The translations under genes were made by a program, and so were the position numbers. Below are positions 33,059-47,400 of a DNA stretch of 64,000 nt, piece after piece. The notes below the pieces were generated by a model, which searched no databases, was not told the origin of the DNA, and saw only the letters and a program-made list of their open reading frames with translations. Every line of letters begins with the position of its first letter. Position 1 is the first letter of the stretch. The stretch lies in NCBI GenBank assembly GCA_963681505.1, contig OY811971.1, positions 23,219,036 to 23,283,035 of the forward strand, in the 5' to 3' direction. The stretch is from Eunapius fragilis. Its lineage: Eukaryota > Porifera > Demospongiae > Spongillida > Spongillidae.

Positions 33059-34340
33059 ATGCATGCTTGCATGGTCTCACATATAGGCCCTGACCCCATG
33101 TACAACCAGCCCTACCCCCACAACCCAACCCTGACCCCATGCACAACCAGTCCTGTCCCCATCCACAACCAGCCCTACCCTCAGAACCAATCCTGGGCCT
33201 ATGCACAACCATGCAGCCCTGACCCCATGCACGCACAACCCCACAACCAGCTCTGGCCCACAACCATGCTCACAACCAGCTCTGGTCCCACACCAACCCT
33301 GGGCCCATGTACAACTGTGCAACCCTGGCCTCGTGAATGCACAACCCCACAACAACCAGCTCTAGCACCACAACCCGCTCCGGCTCCACAACCAGCTCTG
33401 GCCCCACAACCAGCCATGGTCCCACAGTCAGCCCTGGTTCCACAACCAGCCCTGGCTCCACAACCAGCTCTGGCCCCACAACCAGCCCGGGCCCCACAAC
33501 CAGCTCTGGCTCCACAACCAGCCCTGGCCCCACAACCAGCCCGGGCCCCACAACCAGCTCTGGCTCCACAACCAGCTCTGGCTCCACAACCAGCCCTGGC
33601 CCAACAACGAGCCCTGGTCCCACAGTCGGCCCTGGTTCCACAACCAGCCCTGGCTCCACAACCAGCTCTGGCTCCACAACCAGCCCTGGCCCCACAACCA
33701 GCCCGGGCCCCACAACCAGCTCTGGCTCCACAACCAGCTCTGGCTCCACAACCAGCCCTGGCCCAACAACGAGCCCTGGTCCCACAGTCGGCCCTGGTTC
33801 CACAACCAGCCCTGGCTCCACAACCAGCTCTGGCTCCACAACCAGCCCTGGCCCCACAACCAGCCCGGGCCCCACAACCAGCTCTGGCTCCACAACCAGC
33901 TCTGGCTCCACAATCAGCCTTGTCTCCACAACCAGCCCTGGCCCCACAACCAGGCCTTGACCCACTGGTTCCACAACCAGCTCTGGCTCCACAACCAGCT
34001 CTGGTCCCACAACCAGCCCTGGCCCCACAACCAGCTCTGGCTCCATGCCGGCCAGACCCACAACCAGCTCTGGCCCCACAACCAGCCCTTGCTCCACAAC
34101 CAGCCCTGGATCCACAACCACCTCTGGCACCACAACCAGCCCTGCCCCACAACCAGCTCTGGTACCACAACCAGCTCTGGCTCCATACCCCTGGACCCAC
34201 AACCAGCTCTGGCTCCACAACCAGCTCTGGCAACTAGCTCTGGCTCTGGTCAGCCCTGGCACCACAACCAGCTCTGGTCAGTACTGGCACACAACTAACT
34301 CTGGCTCCTCAACCAGATGCACACAACCATGCAGCTAGTT
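33059..34340. repeat. 18-bp minisatellite, about 1.2 kb, with 162-bp higher-order repeat
   Basis: Basic unit CACAACCAGCTCTGGCTC (18 bp) with variants (CAGCCCTGGCCC, CAGCCCGGGCCC). The landmark CACAGTCGGC recurs at 33621 and 33783, 162 bp apart, nine units exactly. CACAGTCAGC is 198 bp (eleven units) before the first. Because 18 is a multiple of three and units lack stops, all six frames stay open. The plus frame gives (PQPALA)n and another (TTSSGS)n; the minus frames give GARAGC and SQSWLW repeats. The leading frame even has an ATG at 33059, but nothing else supports a gene. Confidence 0.9.
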
Positions 34341-36616
34341 GCATGCACAACCAGCTCTCAGTGGCTCTTAAGACACTTCTTAAGAATGATTTTTATGAAA
34401 AATATTATAAATTGTGTTTTTTTATCTGTATTCCTGTGCATGCATATAGCTGTGATCTGTGTGTATGTGTGTGTGCATGTGTGTGTGCATGCGTTTGTGT
34501 GTATGTGGTAAGGAATTTATGGACAAACGTATGTTAATGGTATGCCATTGTATTATCATGCATGCATGTTGCATGTTAGGGGGCGTGTCACTAAGTCAGG
34601 TGGAAGCGGTCGGGAGGGGATAAAGTACAGTCAACTGTGAGCTTTGAACAATCGCATAGTACTTTGAATGCAATAAAATGCATCCACACTATTAAGGAAA
34701 GCATTTCTCTCAAGAGAGTATTCCAGTCTACCATGCAAAAAAGTCCAATATTCGTACTTTTTGTGCTCGAAAAACTGGTAAGATTATAACAGAGCCACTT
34801 TGAAATGTATCTTGATATATAGAACAATGTCAGCACGTAATGTCGGATGGTGTGGCATGTCTCGAAAAACTTCCTAATAGTAGTCTCCCGCACCAATTGC
34901 ACATGCGTACAATAGAAACACCTCCCCGCTGAGTACATAAAAATTTCTGCATCTGAATTAGGTACGTATGTGTACAGAAAGGTCCTTTCTACATGCCTAG
35001 ACTCGCCATGTTGCTGCGTTTCATTCTGGTTGTGCAAAAAGTGGCTCCAAACAATGCACTAAGATAATGAGATTAATGACGCCATTATTCCGAATGTTCA
35101 GCATTGTTCCAATCATACCCTTTTTGACCCACTCGGAACAATAGTGTAAAGTCACTTTTTTGATTTTTTTTTCTCTCATGAGGTTTGCGCTGTTACCGAC
35201 TATACATGACTATCTATAGGTCCATCTCGAACCAGGCATACATGTATTTAGATGTATAGAAAGCCCATATCAAAGCACTAGTAAGCCTTGTTTGCGGTTG
35301 TATGCATGTGGTTCGAGATTCTACGTTGCCTGTTTCGACCAGAAATATAGCTACTCAGCTCACTTTTTGAACCCACTCCTACATCTGTAACTATTTCTTA
35401 AAGGTCCTTTGTTAAATTCAACTGTATATAGTCACTGTACATGTTTATGAAAAGTGCAGCAGTCCAGTTATATTGTTTAGATTAATCATATTGGCACTGC
35501 ACGTATACCTGTAGTTGCTTCGTGGACCTTCGTAGCGTTCAACATTACCACGGGCTCTGACCAACCAAAATCAGAAATGATCGATGGTTAATAATGATGT
35601 CATTACTAAAATTGTACTGCGGTGGCTATTTATCCATTCACAACTACATGACATAGGGTCCATGCTGCTATATATATCTGCTATAATGCATAGTGTGTCA
35701 ACTCATAGCTACATGTATGTGCACGGGGGGAAAGGATCATTGCATAAATTATCTGCTACGATAGGTATAGAGGGAGTTTAACATTCATGGAAAGGAGTTG
35801 TAATGCAACAATACAGAAGGGGTATAAAAGCCAAGCCTCAATAGAGTACATATAGCGCATAAGCAGTTAAATGGATCAAAGTGCTTGTACATCATGTGTG
35901 AGTGCGTGTCTATGTGTGTACGTGTGCTTGTATATGGATATGTCATACAGTGGTGTACTAATAACAATGCCAAGTGTGTATACAAGTACACAAGAGTGTG
36001 TGAGCTAGACTAGTCACTGCAAAGGCTATATGGCAAATAAGGAAGTGTTACATATACACTAACTTCTCAAGCTGACTAAACTGATCGAAGGGTGGTGAGA
36101 GCGCTTAGGTAAAAATCCTTACGCGTATATCGATGTACATGTATAAATATTTTCGTTCACAATAAATGGCAAAAAAATTCCAAGTATATAGAAGCCTCTT
36201 AGGAATCATATGAGTACCGGGAAAAGCATGCGGGAACAAAGCAGAACAATTGAAGGTAGAAAACCGCATCAGTTGTTCTCCTAAATACTATAATGTAGGT
36301 CGATCTCGATCCCTATTGCGGGCTAGCGATCTCTCTCGTGTATCATCAGTGAGCTGTTTGTCTTTATTATGCTATTTCTCCACTACCGGCCTCAGCACTC
36401 CCATCACTCCGTCACAGCAGCACATGATATACGAGCAGTAACTGTACCAGATTAATACTGAACCTCTCATGTGCATGGATCTGTTAAAATTTCAGGTTGC
36501 ATTAATGTGGTGGGTATATAAGCATATATAGATTCAACCCGCCTGACAAGCTACAAGCCCATTGGCTTCAGCGCGCTCGTATTCTTGCTGAGTTCTCTCA
36601 CGAAAATTTTGGTTCA
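34341..36616. other. No gene recognised
   Basis: A short TG/TGCA-rich stretch lies at 34437-34505. A minus-strand frame at 34591-35037 (148 codons, cysteine/tyrosine-rich) matches no family and has no clean start context. Nothing else was identified. Confidence 0.4.
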
Positions 36617-36633
36617 CCCCCCCCCCCCCCCCC
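36617..36633. repeat. Poly(C) tract, 17 bp
   Basis: Followed by AAGAAAAAAAAATTGGTCCC. Then GGTCCCCTCGGACCAATTTT forms a small palindrome. Confidence 0.95.
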
Positions 36634-36951
36634 AAGAAAAAAAAATTGGTCCCCTCGGACCAATTTTTATGAAGAAATAGGTCTCCCCGGACTACATATT
36701 TGTTCCGCGCATGCACTGTATGAATAATCCTTACATGGTAAGAAGTGTCACTATAATGCATATTTACACTTACATGATTCGTTTACAAAAATATATGTGC
36801 ATTTTATAATTCCACAATTCCTGCTTACTGATACGGCCCAGACTGGTGATACATCGCTGCATCAAGCTTGTATAACGCTCATAAAATGTGCTCGCAATTC
36901 GGTTCCTTCCGTTGGGCCCGGAGCCGAGAATGCATATGCTGTACGACTTGA

Positions 36952-36959
36952 TATAAAAG
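36952..36959 (+). promoter_or_regulatory. TATA box of the CAP gene
   Basis: TATAAAAG lies 51 bp upstream of the ATG at 37010, which would leave a 5' leader of about 25 nt. The position is plausible; transcription start is inferred. Confidence 0.5.
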
Positions 36960-37009
36960 GAATTAATGCACTAACATCCATATACCGATTAATAGCACTG
37001 AATACCGCC

Positions 37010-38597
<1,588 letters not shown>

Positions 38598-41007
38598 TGA
38601 CGATGCATGTATGTAACAGCGCTTTATGACACGCAAGCTGTTGTTGTAGACTGCATTCCCGCTGAATGTACACGATAAATCAATGAATCATTACAACGTA
38701 CGCCTACGAAATAACTGTTTTTCCGATGAATAAACGTAGACACTAATTCATAACCAGATAATATTAACAACGACATTGTAAAGATCTGTAAAATTAATGT
38801 TTCCTTCATCTGTGAACTTCACTACTTCTGTACAAAAAGCTTTGGGTTGATTCAAATTTATTCAGCCTCTTTTCAATCGTTTTTAAGGTGGTTCCATTCA
38901 TCCGAGAGTAATTTGATCGGGATATCCATCAACCAGTCAACCAATATGCTAAAATGATTTAGCTATAGCTGTCTCATTAGGCAGGTTTGCACTATGGGGA
39001 TAACATGCGGGGGCAATCAGTCCATCTGGAATCAGATGATGAGTATATTGACCTCCTCCTTCAAGCTCGGTTGTGCTACATATCTTGCACCTGATTGAGC
39101 ATGCAGTTGTTAATTTCCAAAAATATCGCTGAACTGAAATTTTCAATTTGTGCTAGTGATGTGCACGTGCAGTTTTAATCCATGATCCTTGTAAGCAAAA
39201 CATTAACAGTTCACATTGATCAGATTTGAATTATTCTTTAATTCTATAAATCGTTCTGCTCTTTCAATTGGGCCCGGAAGAGGGATCCACATGACAAGCC
39301 AATGAAACCTTCATCTAATCCTTTCTGCTTTGATTGAATCACAGCACCATCACTTGAAAGTTGAAACTTTTTAACCTTACATCTCTTTTCCTCTCTTAGT
39401 GCAGAATACACCATCATGATGCATTCTGCCCAGTAGGTCATGCTGACTTCATCACTGTCAGTCATAGGGCATGCACTGCCACATGATATATACCCATGCA
39501 GGCCAATGTTTCCTTACGCCTGACATATAGATTTACTGATAACAGTTGTCTAGCTGCCTAGGTCAATTGTTCTTGAAAACTAAGGTAATGTTTCTGCGGA
39601 GCAATATTCTGAGACATGCTGGACAAGAATGAGCTGGTTCAACAGACAGGCCAACGCACCTTTGTTCTTACTGATCTGAGACTTAGGTGCTCTCTCCCCA
39701 CCCTAACCCGTACATGCATCTTTCAAGTTATGTACCCTCACTGCACGACTAGCTAGAAACATTTATCATAAGCAAGTGTGCTGAGTCCTGGTAGCTGCAA
39801 TGTGGGTCTGGGAGAATGTTGCTCAAGGTTGTAAAAAATAGAGGAATTTGTATAACCCCCCCTCCCTCACCCTCCCCCAACCACTTTTGAACAATTACTA
39901 CTGGACTTGTTGTATGGCTTTTTTCTCTGCTGAGGCACAACAACCACCACAATTGTGGTGTACAACCTCATATCTCCACGAGCTCAATGCATGCTCAATA
40001 CATGCAGGTCACTACGTGATGAATATGAAAGTAGCACATTGGGTTTCAAGTGAATGCCAGTGGATATGCCACTAATAGTTACATTAGGTGACAGCATGAG
40101 ATGCCAGAGGCATGTTCTATTTTAGCAGAAGATGAACACACCAACAATATTGTAATTAATTGGTCTTCAATATTCCACGTCCGAGAGCAGACTATACTGC
40201 GATGGTGTTGGGAAGGAGATCTGGGAGTTGTGCCATGTACTTCTGCGTGCTAAAGACCCGCACTACCAACGCCCGAAGGTAGCAACACGATTGCAGACAT
40301 ACTAAAGACATAGACCTACAAATCTCAGCGTTTTTTTTTTTCCAGAGCGGCACATTATTCAGTTTAGGACGAAAATGTCATGAGACACAATATGCATTTT
40401 AGATCACAAAAAATCAATGTTATTGAGAGATCGATGCATTGTAGGAGCCAGTGTTTACTGCATACCTGTTCTGTTTACTGTCAACACTATGGTTTAAACC
40501 TGAGAAATAGAATATATGCGGAAGCATGCAGAAGGTTAATTACTATTTTGCGAATGTCTATACAGGGTTATCAGGAAGTCGCGCAAAACCTTTTAATTTT
40601 TAGAATTGGTATAACTCCAAAACTGAGCATTGTAAAATTATGCTATTGAAACCAAAATCATGCCAGTGATTAAAATAAATTTATCAATTAGTTGCTGTTA
40701 AAAGTTACTACTCTGTTTATTTAAATGGTCAGTTCTGTAGTTATGCCATTTTGCCCAACTTTGCAATCACCCTGTTTACCTACATGTAGGTGTATTAGAC
40801 CACCAGTCATTTATTCTTATGTAGTTATACATGAATGACTCGCGCCCCTCTCAAGGCTATGCTGGATCCGGGCCTGAACCGTACCATGCCAATCCGTACC
40901 GTACCGACCGTGCTGGCACGGTGTCGTGTGAATGTAGTATTATAGATCCAATTAATACACGAAAACAGGCGCGTAGGCAGCCAGGTTTCCGCGTTGCCCG
41001 GAACACG

Positions 41008-41028
41008 CCCCCCCCCCCCCCCCCCCCC
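41008..41028. repeat. Poly(C) tract, 21 bp
   Basis: Uninterrupted C run after GTTGCCCGGAACACG. Confidence 0.95.
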
Positions 41029-41261
41029 AACCCTTTTCAGTGAGAATAAGCATGCGCGACGAGAGTAAGGTTACAGCTTGCACACGTATGTGCAGACTTC
41101 AACGCCTCTATTTATTTATTTATTTATTTATGTTACTATACGCAATTATGTTATGTTTTTGTGACTTAAAAAATTGTGAAAGTTGAAAAGCGGCTGGGGT
41201 GATCGGGGAGCTTTCAGCGCTCATACCACCTTGCTGAATGTGTGGGAATCCCTTGTGGAAA

Positions 41262-41287
41262 CCCCCCCCCCCCCCCCCCCCCCCCCC
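41262..41287. repeat. Poly(C) tract, 26 bp
   Basis: Uninterrupted C run. Followed by a GTCACTGCGAAAAG stretch, resembling the edges of the poly(G) elements at 16.2 kb. Confidence 0.95.
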
Positions 41288-42004
41288 ATTCCCCTCCCAA
41301 ATCGAGCATACGTCACTGCGAAAAGGTTAGAGCATCTGCTGTGGTAAATAAAGCACAAGGATACTGACACACAGCTATTTTCCTTCAAACGTGACCCCTA
41401 CACATCAGGCACACGTGTGTGTGTGTGTGTGCGTGTGTGTTCCATGGCTGAGAGAGTTTAAAGATTTGAGAATGAGATGTATGAACACAAAAAGGATGCA
41501 ATAACAACCATACATTTGTATACAGTGTGAGCTGAAGAGGGCTGGACATGTGACACTGGTAGGTGAAGAGGAACTGGCACTGGAGCTAGAGAGGCCTGGA
41601 CATGTGACACTGGAGGTAAATGTGGGATGGAAGCCGAAGAGGACTCTGTAGAAATCTGTGAATGAATTGAATCATTTACTGCAGGTGAATATAATGTTCT
41701 ATAATCTTTGTGCAGTGTTGAACATCTCCTTTTTCACTTTTCCAGTGTCAGCATATGGTGTTCAGAAGGTGGCATGTACACCACAGTGCATGGATGCACT
41801 ACTCCTGTGACAACTGAATAGCATCATGGCTGATTTTCTTACTTCAAAGAGGTGGTTGAAGGCATCTGGTGTGCCATTTCCTCCCTCCCTCCCTCCCCTC
41901 TCTCCCTCCCTCCTCTCTCTCTCCCCTCCCTTCCCTCTCCTCCTCTTATCCTACTCTGAAACAATACATGTCTGCTATGATTTTCCTTTCCCTTAATTAA
42001 ACAG

Positions 42005-42161
42005 GCGCCATCTCTCTCAAGTGTTGCCGTCCCAGTACCAAACTACACTGTTGTGCTCAAGTGTACTGATAAAAATGTTAACTTGGCAGACTGTACCACA
42101 ATGGTGGTGGATTTACACAGTCCCCAGATTGCAACTCTGGCGCATCATGGGTGCTTTGCCA
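42005..42161 (+). CDS. Candidate exon, possibly the C-terminal half of a divergent SRCR domain
   Basis: An acceptor (TTAAACAG) and a good donor (CCA|GTAAGA) bound the reading VAVPVPNYTVVLKCTDKNVN, LADCTTMVVDL and ATLAHHGC. The spacing of Leu-x-Cys, Leu-x-x-Cys and the final Cys resembles the second half of SRCR domains. The match is weak and no partner exon was found. It is followed by a CT-rich tract (42178-42300). Confidence 0.25.
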
Positions 42162-42389
42162 GTAAGACCTAGTATCTCACCCTCCCTCTCCTCTCTACAA
42201 TGCTCTCTCTCCCTCTCCTCTCTCCGTTCCTCTCTCCCCCTCCATACCAGACCACCCACATATACAAACTACCCTCCCCTTCCCCTCCCCACAACACTCT
42301 CCAAGGTTTAAAAAAAAGATTCATTTTTTAATTTTGATAAATCAGACTCCAGAATATTGAAGACAAAGGCAGCTTCTCAACTTTATCAA

Positions 42390-43190
42390 GTGTCAGTAGT
42401 ATTGCTAAATGATTCCAATTTTAAGTCATGAATAGTAGTTGCACTATCTGGACACCACAAGATCCATAATATTAGATACAAATCTTTTGGCGCATCCCAT
42501 AATAGCCCTCGCAAATCCTTTAAGCGTGTGTTTGAGTCACTAAAACCAAATAAATTACGGGGTACAAGACCCAAATCACAAATACGTATCAATAATTCAT
42601 GCTTTGGTACAATCTTACTGAAGCAAGAGGTGTAGAGATTTTGAAACTCCTCAGAAAGTTTTTGAAATATACCATCACCTTTTTACCCTCATCGTCATCA
42701 GAACTTATACTTTCACTTTCATCATGTTCATTAATGAGATTTGATTGAACATCATCCACAAAGCTGTCCATATCAAATGATTCATACCTCCATGTAGGTA
42801 AAACAAATGAAAAATGGTCTATTTGCATTATTGCTGTGAAGATTACCATTCCCTCAGTCAAAGCAAAAAAACCAACTTTGAAGGAAGAAAGGGAAGTTCC
42901 GTCCACTTCATCGCAATTTGGTGAATCAAGAATGATTAAACCTGGCCAACTGTTAAGATCAAAAATACTTACATCATACGATTTGGTAACAGAATCATAC
43001 CAACAACTAAATATGTTCCTATTGAAACGATTGGAACGAGGAAAGTATAAAGCAAAGCTTTGAACGAGGAAAGTATAAAGCAAAGCTTTGTTGTGATTGC
43101 AAAATACACTAGATAGCATAAGGCAGAAAGTATGACTTGCCAATCCCTTTTGTTCCAGACATGTGAATTATAACAACCTACTTATATAGC
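42390..43190 (-). pseudogene. P-loop NTPase resembling the Crinkler (CRN) class, broken
   Basis: On the minus strand a hydrophobic strand runs into a Walker A motif (VVIIHMSGTKGIGKSYF, about 43184-43135). Further on comes a Walker B-like stretch and the LDSPN motif, then FSFVLPTWRYESFDMD, an acidic serine run, and ICDLGLVPRNLFGF. CRN-type NTPases have this order (GxxGxGKSYF, an SSP motif, MPVW, then FGGIPR). Breaks: a TAG soon after the P-loop, a 28-bp tandem duplication (about 43020-43090) that shifts the frame, and a further frame change near 42592. CRN-class proteins are known as effectors of pathogens and also occur in free-living eukaryotes, often near transposons; any role here is unknown. 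Confidence 0.5.
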
Positions 43191-43528
43191 ACTTATTGAT
43201 GATCTTGGCCCATCTGTTGTGAGGAAAAACAAATTTGTCAATACAATAACAGCATAAGGCATACAACACAATTTTGGATATAATCCATATGTTTTTAAAA
43301 CACAGCTTGTAAAGAATAGGATCCTCTCTCTATGTATACACCATTATAGATCCCCTGACTTATAGGGAACCCTCTTTTGTCTATATACCATTGGAGCCCC
43401 TCTTATACAAAAAAAACCTTCGCGATTCTTGTCTGATGATCCTTGTTGATTCAGGTTGAATGGGGCCCCATAGTAATTCACTCTTCTTCACCTTCTGCAT
43501 CATCCTTCCATGTGAGAAGGAAGGAGTT

Positions 43529-43801
43529 TTATAAAGTGAAAATAAACACCATGCCAAGCATAAAAATATAAACATCTCCATCCATGTTGTAACTGTGATA
43601 AAGCTCCATTTCCACAGGCTCTAAAACATACTTAGTTGACTCCAATGCCTTCCCCAAGCCCAACCTATACATGTAGTAACAGGTCCATCCCCTAACAACA
43701 GCCCGCATTGCCTTGTTCGCATCATCAATGACACCTGTGGAACCTTCGGACAAACCTTTTGCATTGTCATCAGACATTTTCTCCACAGGAGCATTCCACA
43801 T
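43529..43801 (-). CDS. Hypothetical frame upstream of the NTPase
   Basis: Reads MWNAPVEKMSDDNAKGLSEG, then VIDDANKAMRAVVRGWTCYY and ELYHSYNMDGDVYIFMLGM. It is protein-like but unrecognised. It lies about 350 bp upstream of the NTPase on the same strand and could be an N-terminal exon of it, though no splice path was proved. Confidence 0.3.
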   Translation of the reverse strand: MWNAPVEKMSDDNAKGLSEGSTGVIDDANKAMRAVVRGWTCYYMYRLGLGKALESTKYVLEPVEMELYHSYNMDGDVYIFMLGMVFIFTL

Positions 43802-45997
43802 GTGTAAAGGTTATTAAGAAAGTAACAACCAACAAATGGCTTAGGACAAAATGATATAAACGCTGCCTCTCCATACACTGAGCAGGACGCAATTTGCCCA
43901 AAGCATTGGCACGAATCAAGCTGTCCCAAATCCTTACCACGATTCAAATAAGAAAAAGCCCCCTTCGCGCGCTAGTGAAAATGAGGCACACCAATGCAAT
44001 TTAAATAGCACCCCCACACACATCTTCCTAGGAAATAAAAACAGAGAAGGACCATGAGTGCTCTGCTACGATGCAGTCATTGCACAAGCGCATGATACAT
44101 ATCACGTATGGTCACCCTATGCTCAAAAATATTTGTGCATGATAATTGTATGAGACCTGCGTACAGTTCGTTCGTTTAGGGAAACCTCTTTGGAGAAGGG
44201 GCCCATAGTAGCAGGTACGGTGTATAGTATTTGTTTTAGCTTCCTGTACGCTAGCAGCATAGCTAACTCCATAATGGCATGTCCGTAGCACCCTGGCGCA
44301 CTTGCCACTAACGCCCTACAATGTAGCTTCAATGCTAAAGCCAAAACACAAGTGAAGCACAACGCTCTCCATACTTGTTTAAACACCACGTATACAAGCA
44401 AACAAAACCGCAATTCTTTATTACATGCAAGTTCGTTCAAAATATCATGTCACGTGAGATCACGCACATAACATGATGGTAGGTGATACATTTTATATTT
44501 TAAATTTTTAGTAGTACCTGTTAAGAAGATTTTCGAAGATACGTAAGTTTGTGTTAACGGTATGAGTAAATTTATATTTGTAGCATTGGTGGGCGATGCT
44601 GCAAGAGACGACTATCTCATACCATTTCGGACATAGTCATCTACATTTTCAATGACAATTATCGATCCTGTGTCGGATTTTTTAATAATCAGATTTTTAG
44701 TCTGTATCAATTTTTAAAGCATTTCTGAGCTACATGAGACATGTTGCGTCTTTGACTATTATCCTTGGATTGGACAAATGATGAAGTCTGGCACTTGTTT
44801 ATGTCAAATATTGCAGTATAGCAGTAAAACCACCGCCTGCACTTGTTGTGTGTGTCAACTCAAGGGCGTCGGAAGATAAAATACATTGGTCCGGCAAATA
44901 AATAAACAATGAGGTGGGTGAACTCGGAAGGCCCGCCCACAGCAACGGAGTGGGGAGCGCTGCAGATGCTTTCAGATCTGGGTCTGGGGTTTCGCCCCAG
45001 AAGTTTTGCCAGTTGTGCATTATTAATGCAAGAAATTTCACTAAAATAACTAGCTCGCACGCGGCGTTAAGTGCTCGAACTTAGGGTAATGATCATCCAA
45101 TCCATATCACCGGTCTAGTCTTTAACTCTTTGGACTCATGCGTACACACACAGCCGTTGTAATACCATTCATGTATAGATTAGATCTCACATGGGAATTA
45201 CAAACAATGTGTTGATCATTCACAATTCCATGATGCATGCAAATGCTTGCTGCACTTGTACCCTTATAAGTACATTTACAAGGTAACTGATGACTGCATT
45301 TTATTTCTTCCCTATTAACAGCTATGTGTAACTAATTGACCATCACTAGTGCATAAATTGCCAGTTCACTCCCTCTTTTGCCTGGTTCATATCATGGTAG
45401 CAGCAACAGAAGGTGCCAGTAGGTTGTAATGGATAAACAAAATGTACTTACACTGAGACCACAAATGCTCAAACATTTTTATGATTATGAGGTTACATGC
45501 ATGCAAGTCAGTATTGTGTGTATGGACATTGGTATTCAAAGTCATTCTATAGTCACAACACAACACAGCAATGCATGGTTGTGTGAACATGCACGTATAT
45601 ATGCAATCGGCGCTCAAACAGTTTAAGTTAATTCGATGCTTGCCCCCAAACAATTTAATTGTAGTGAAATACGACCCCAAAATTGCAAATAAAAACGATT
45701 GCTGTGACGTTTTGAATATTTATCGATACCCACGCCCTTATTACTTACCTATGCCCTTATCAGGAACTACGATAGTAGTTCCTATATAGGAATTGACCCG
45801 GGTCGTGAATATCATTTTAAAAAACGCGACCCGCGTATAACTCGCGTACCGAGAAACGGATAGTGTTGCTCTTTGTTGCTATCAAACCAGAAGGCAAAGA
45901 CGGTCATTTTAATGCTTTATTCCAGTCTTCAAACTGTTTGCTTAAAGAGAACAAAAAAGTTCGTGTTTTACCTCGCTCCCAGGCCAACTCTTCTCCT

Positions 45998-46029
<32 letters not shown>

Positions 46030-46431
46030 TTCTCCGGTGATTATAACTCCGGATAGGGATGGTTTTAAAGAGCGCCAATTATACCAATCGCTTTAGAATC
46101 TCTTGGAAGGACATCTTCAGGTATCAAATATACGAATAAAGCATGAAACGGACATACGTAATCATTACGTAATGCCTAGTGTTAGATAGAAGCGTTCCCA
46201 TGGCGACATTTACGTATATTTAGAATTGTGCAAACAAAAGTGAAGAGCAGACGACGAGTTAGAATTCTCCCGCGTTCCTGTTCCTTACAGTGATCCCAAA
46301 CAAAAGCGGGCATCTGCTCGTGACGGTAATAAAAGCGGGGGGGGGGGGGGGGGGGGGGGGGGGGGCGGGCGGGCGGGGGTACTTGCCAGTAGCAATAATC
46401 CATAAAAAAATGATGATGAAAAAATAGAGGA
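43802..46431. other. No firm gene
   Basis: Contains a plus-strand frame 45863-46096 with a serine run encoded by a TCG/GTC repeat (45999-46029), followed by PVIITPDRDGFKER. It is probably part of an unrecognised element. A minus frame at 44123-44440 matches nothing known. Confidence 0.35.
46337..46365. repeat. Poly(G) tract, 29 bp
   Basis: Uninterrupted G run after AATAAAAGC, the same AAAAGC edge seen before the G runs at 16.2-16.3 kb. Followed by (CGGG)n. Confidence 0.95.
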
Positions 46432-46721
46432 AACAAGTAAAGAAAAACATTCTCTAACGAGAAAGTTGGTGGGATATAGGAATTGGAGGCAAAGGTGGTG
46501 TAAAAAGGAGGGGAACAAGGTTTTGAGAAAAGGGTAATGAGACAAAAATCCTATAATTAGCACTTCTTTTGGTTCTATTACATTTACACGAGCTCAATGT
46601 AGGATTTTTGTCTCATTACCCTTTTCTCAAAACCTTGTTCCCCTCCTTTTTACACCACCTTTGCCTCCAATTCCTATATCCCACCAACTTTCTCGTTAGA
46701 GAATGTTTTTCTTTACTTGTT
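46432..46721. repeat. Perfect 122-bp inverted repeat with 46-bp loop
   Basis: Left arm 46432-46553 and right arm 46600-46721 are exact reverse complements as read by eye, beginning AACAAGTAAAGAAAAACATT. The arms encode nothing recognised. Transcription across it would give a long hairpin RNA. It may be a foldback transposon or a recent inverted duplication. Confidence 0.9.
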
Positions 46722-46734
46722 CTTAGGGTGATGT

Positions 46735-47060
46735 GATTCTGAAGGGTGTGGCTATGTTCGGTGAGTAATTTGTCTCTAATAATGATATACACACGGAAAT
46801 GTGTATCATACATTACATTTCATTGTATGTGATGCACGGTTTGTCCAGTAGGCTTCACATTGGTATGAGACATTACCCCAATGGTCTTCTGATGGTCATG
46901 TGATTCTGAAGGGTGTGGCTATCTCAGGAGAGTCGTTTGTCACTAATAATGGTATATATACTGATGTGAGTATCACTGCATATCATTGTATGTGACGCAA
47001 GGTTTTTCCAGTGTGCTTCAATTTGGTCTGAGGCCTCACCCAAATGGTCTTCTAAGGATG
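46735..47060 (+). repeat. Diverged tandem duplication, about 165 bp per unit
   Basis: Unit 1 (46735-46896) and unit 2 (46897-47060) both begin ATGTGATTCTGAAGGGTGTG, continue TTTGTC, TAATAATG, CATTGTATGTGA and end near AATGGTCTTCT. One frame reads VILKGVAISGESFVTNNG in unit 2 and VILKGVAMFGE with a stop in unit 1, so both may descend from a coding exon. Confidence 0.7.
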
Positions 47061-47400
47061 AGTGACTATGCAGCACTCATTGGAAATGCATCAAGAATCT
47101 GTTCACCTATCAGAGTCATGTTAATGAATAGTTTTTCAAATTGTTGACTTGGTTCTGTGTACAGTGCTACACAAGTATATGACCACACGCAACAAAGTTC
47201 ATCCACCTGCTGCACAAGGTGGGTGTAGGAATGACTCAGAATGGTACAAGCATTAGCACTAATTAGTGTGTGACTGAGGCGACCAAAGAGGTCAGTGAAT
47301 GCCTTGGTTATTATTGTTATAAGAAAAGCATTATTTTGTACATTTCTTGGACGATGGTATATGCTTCAGCTTGCTCTGGAGACTATGTTCTGCCTGCGTG

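Larger units (their letters stand above)
38598..42004. other. Mostly featureless, poly(C) and CT-rich tracts
   Basis: Only short frames occur. A 73-codon minus frame at 39244-39465 (MTDSDEVSMTYWAECIMMVY) is protein-like but unrecognised. The stretch 41540-41635 contains a repeated word, GGACATGTGACACTGG (two copies). A CT-rich tract lies at 41878-41950. Confidence 0.4.

Noticed and set aside
33059..34265. Long frames in all six readings (PQPALA, TTSSGS, GARAGC, SQSWLW repeats)
   Set aside because: All follow from an 18-bp stop-free repeat. None has independent support such as splice sites or a domain.
42005..42161. Linking the candidate exon at 42.0 kb to the SRCR/LDLa gene at 50 kb
   Set aside because: The SRCR/LDLa gene has its own signal peptide exon at 50252, and no splice path joins the two.
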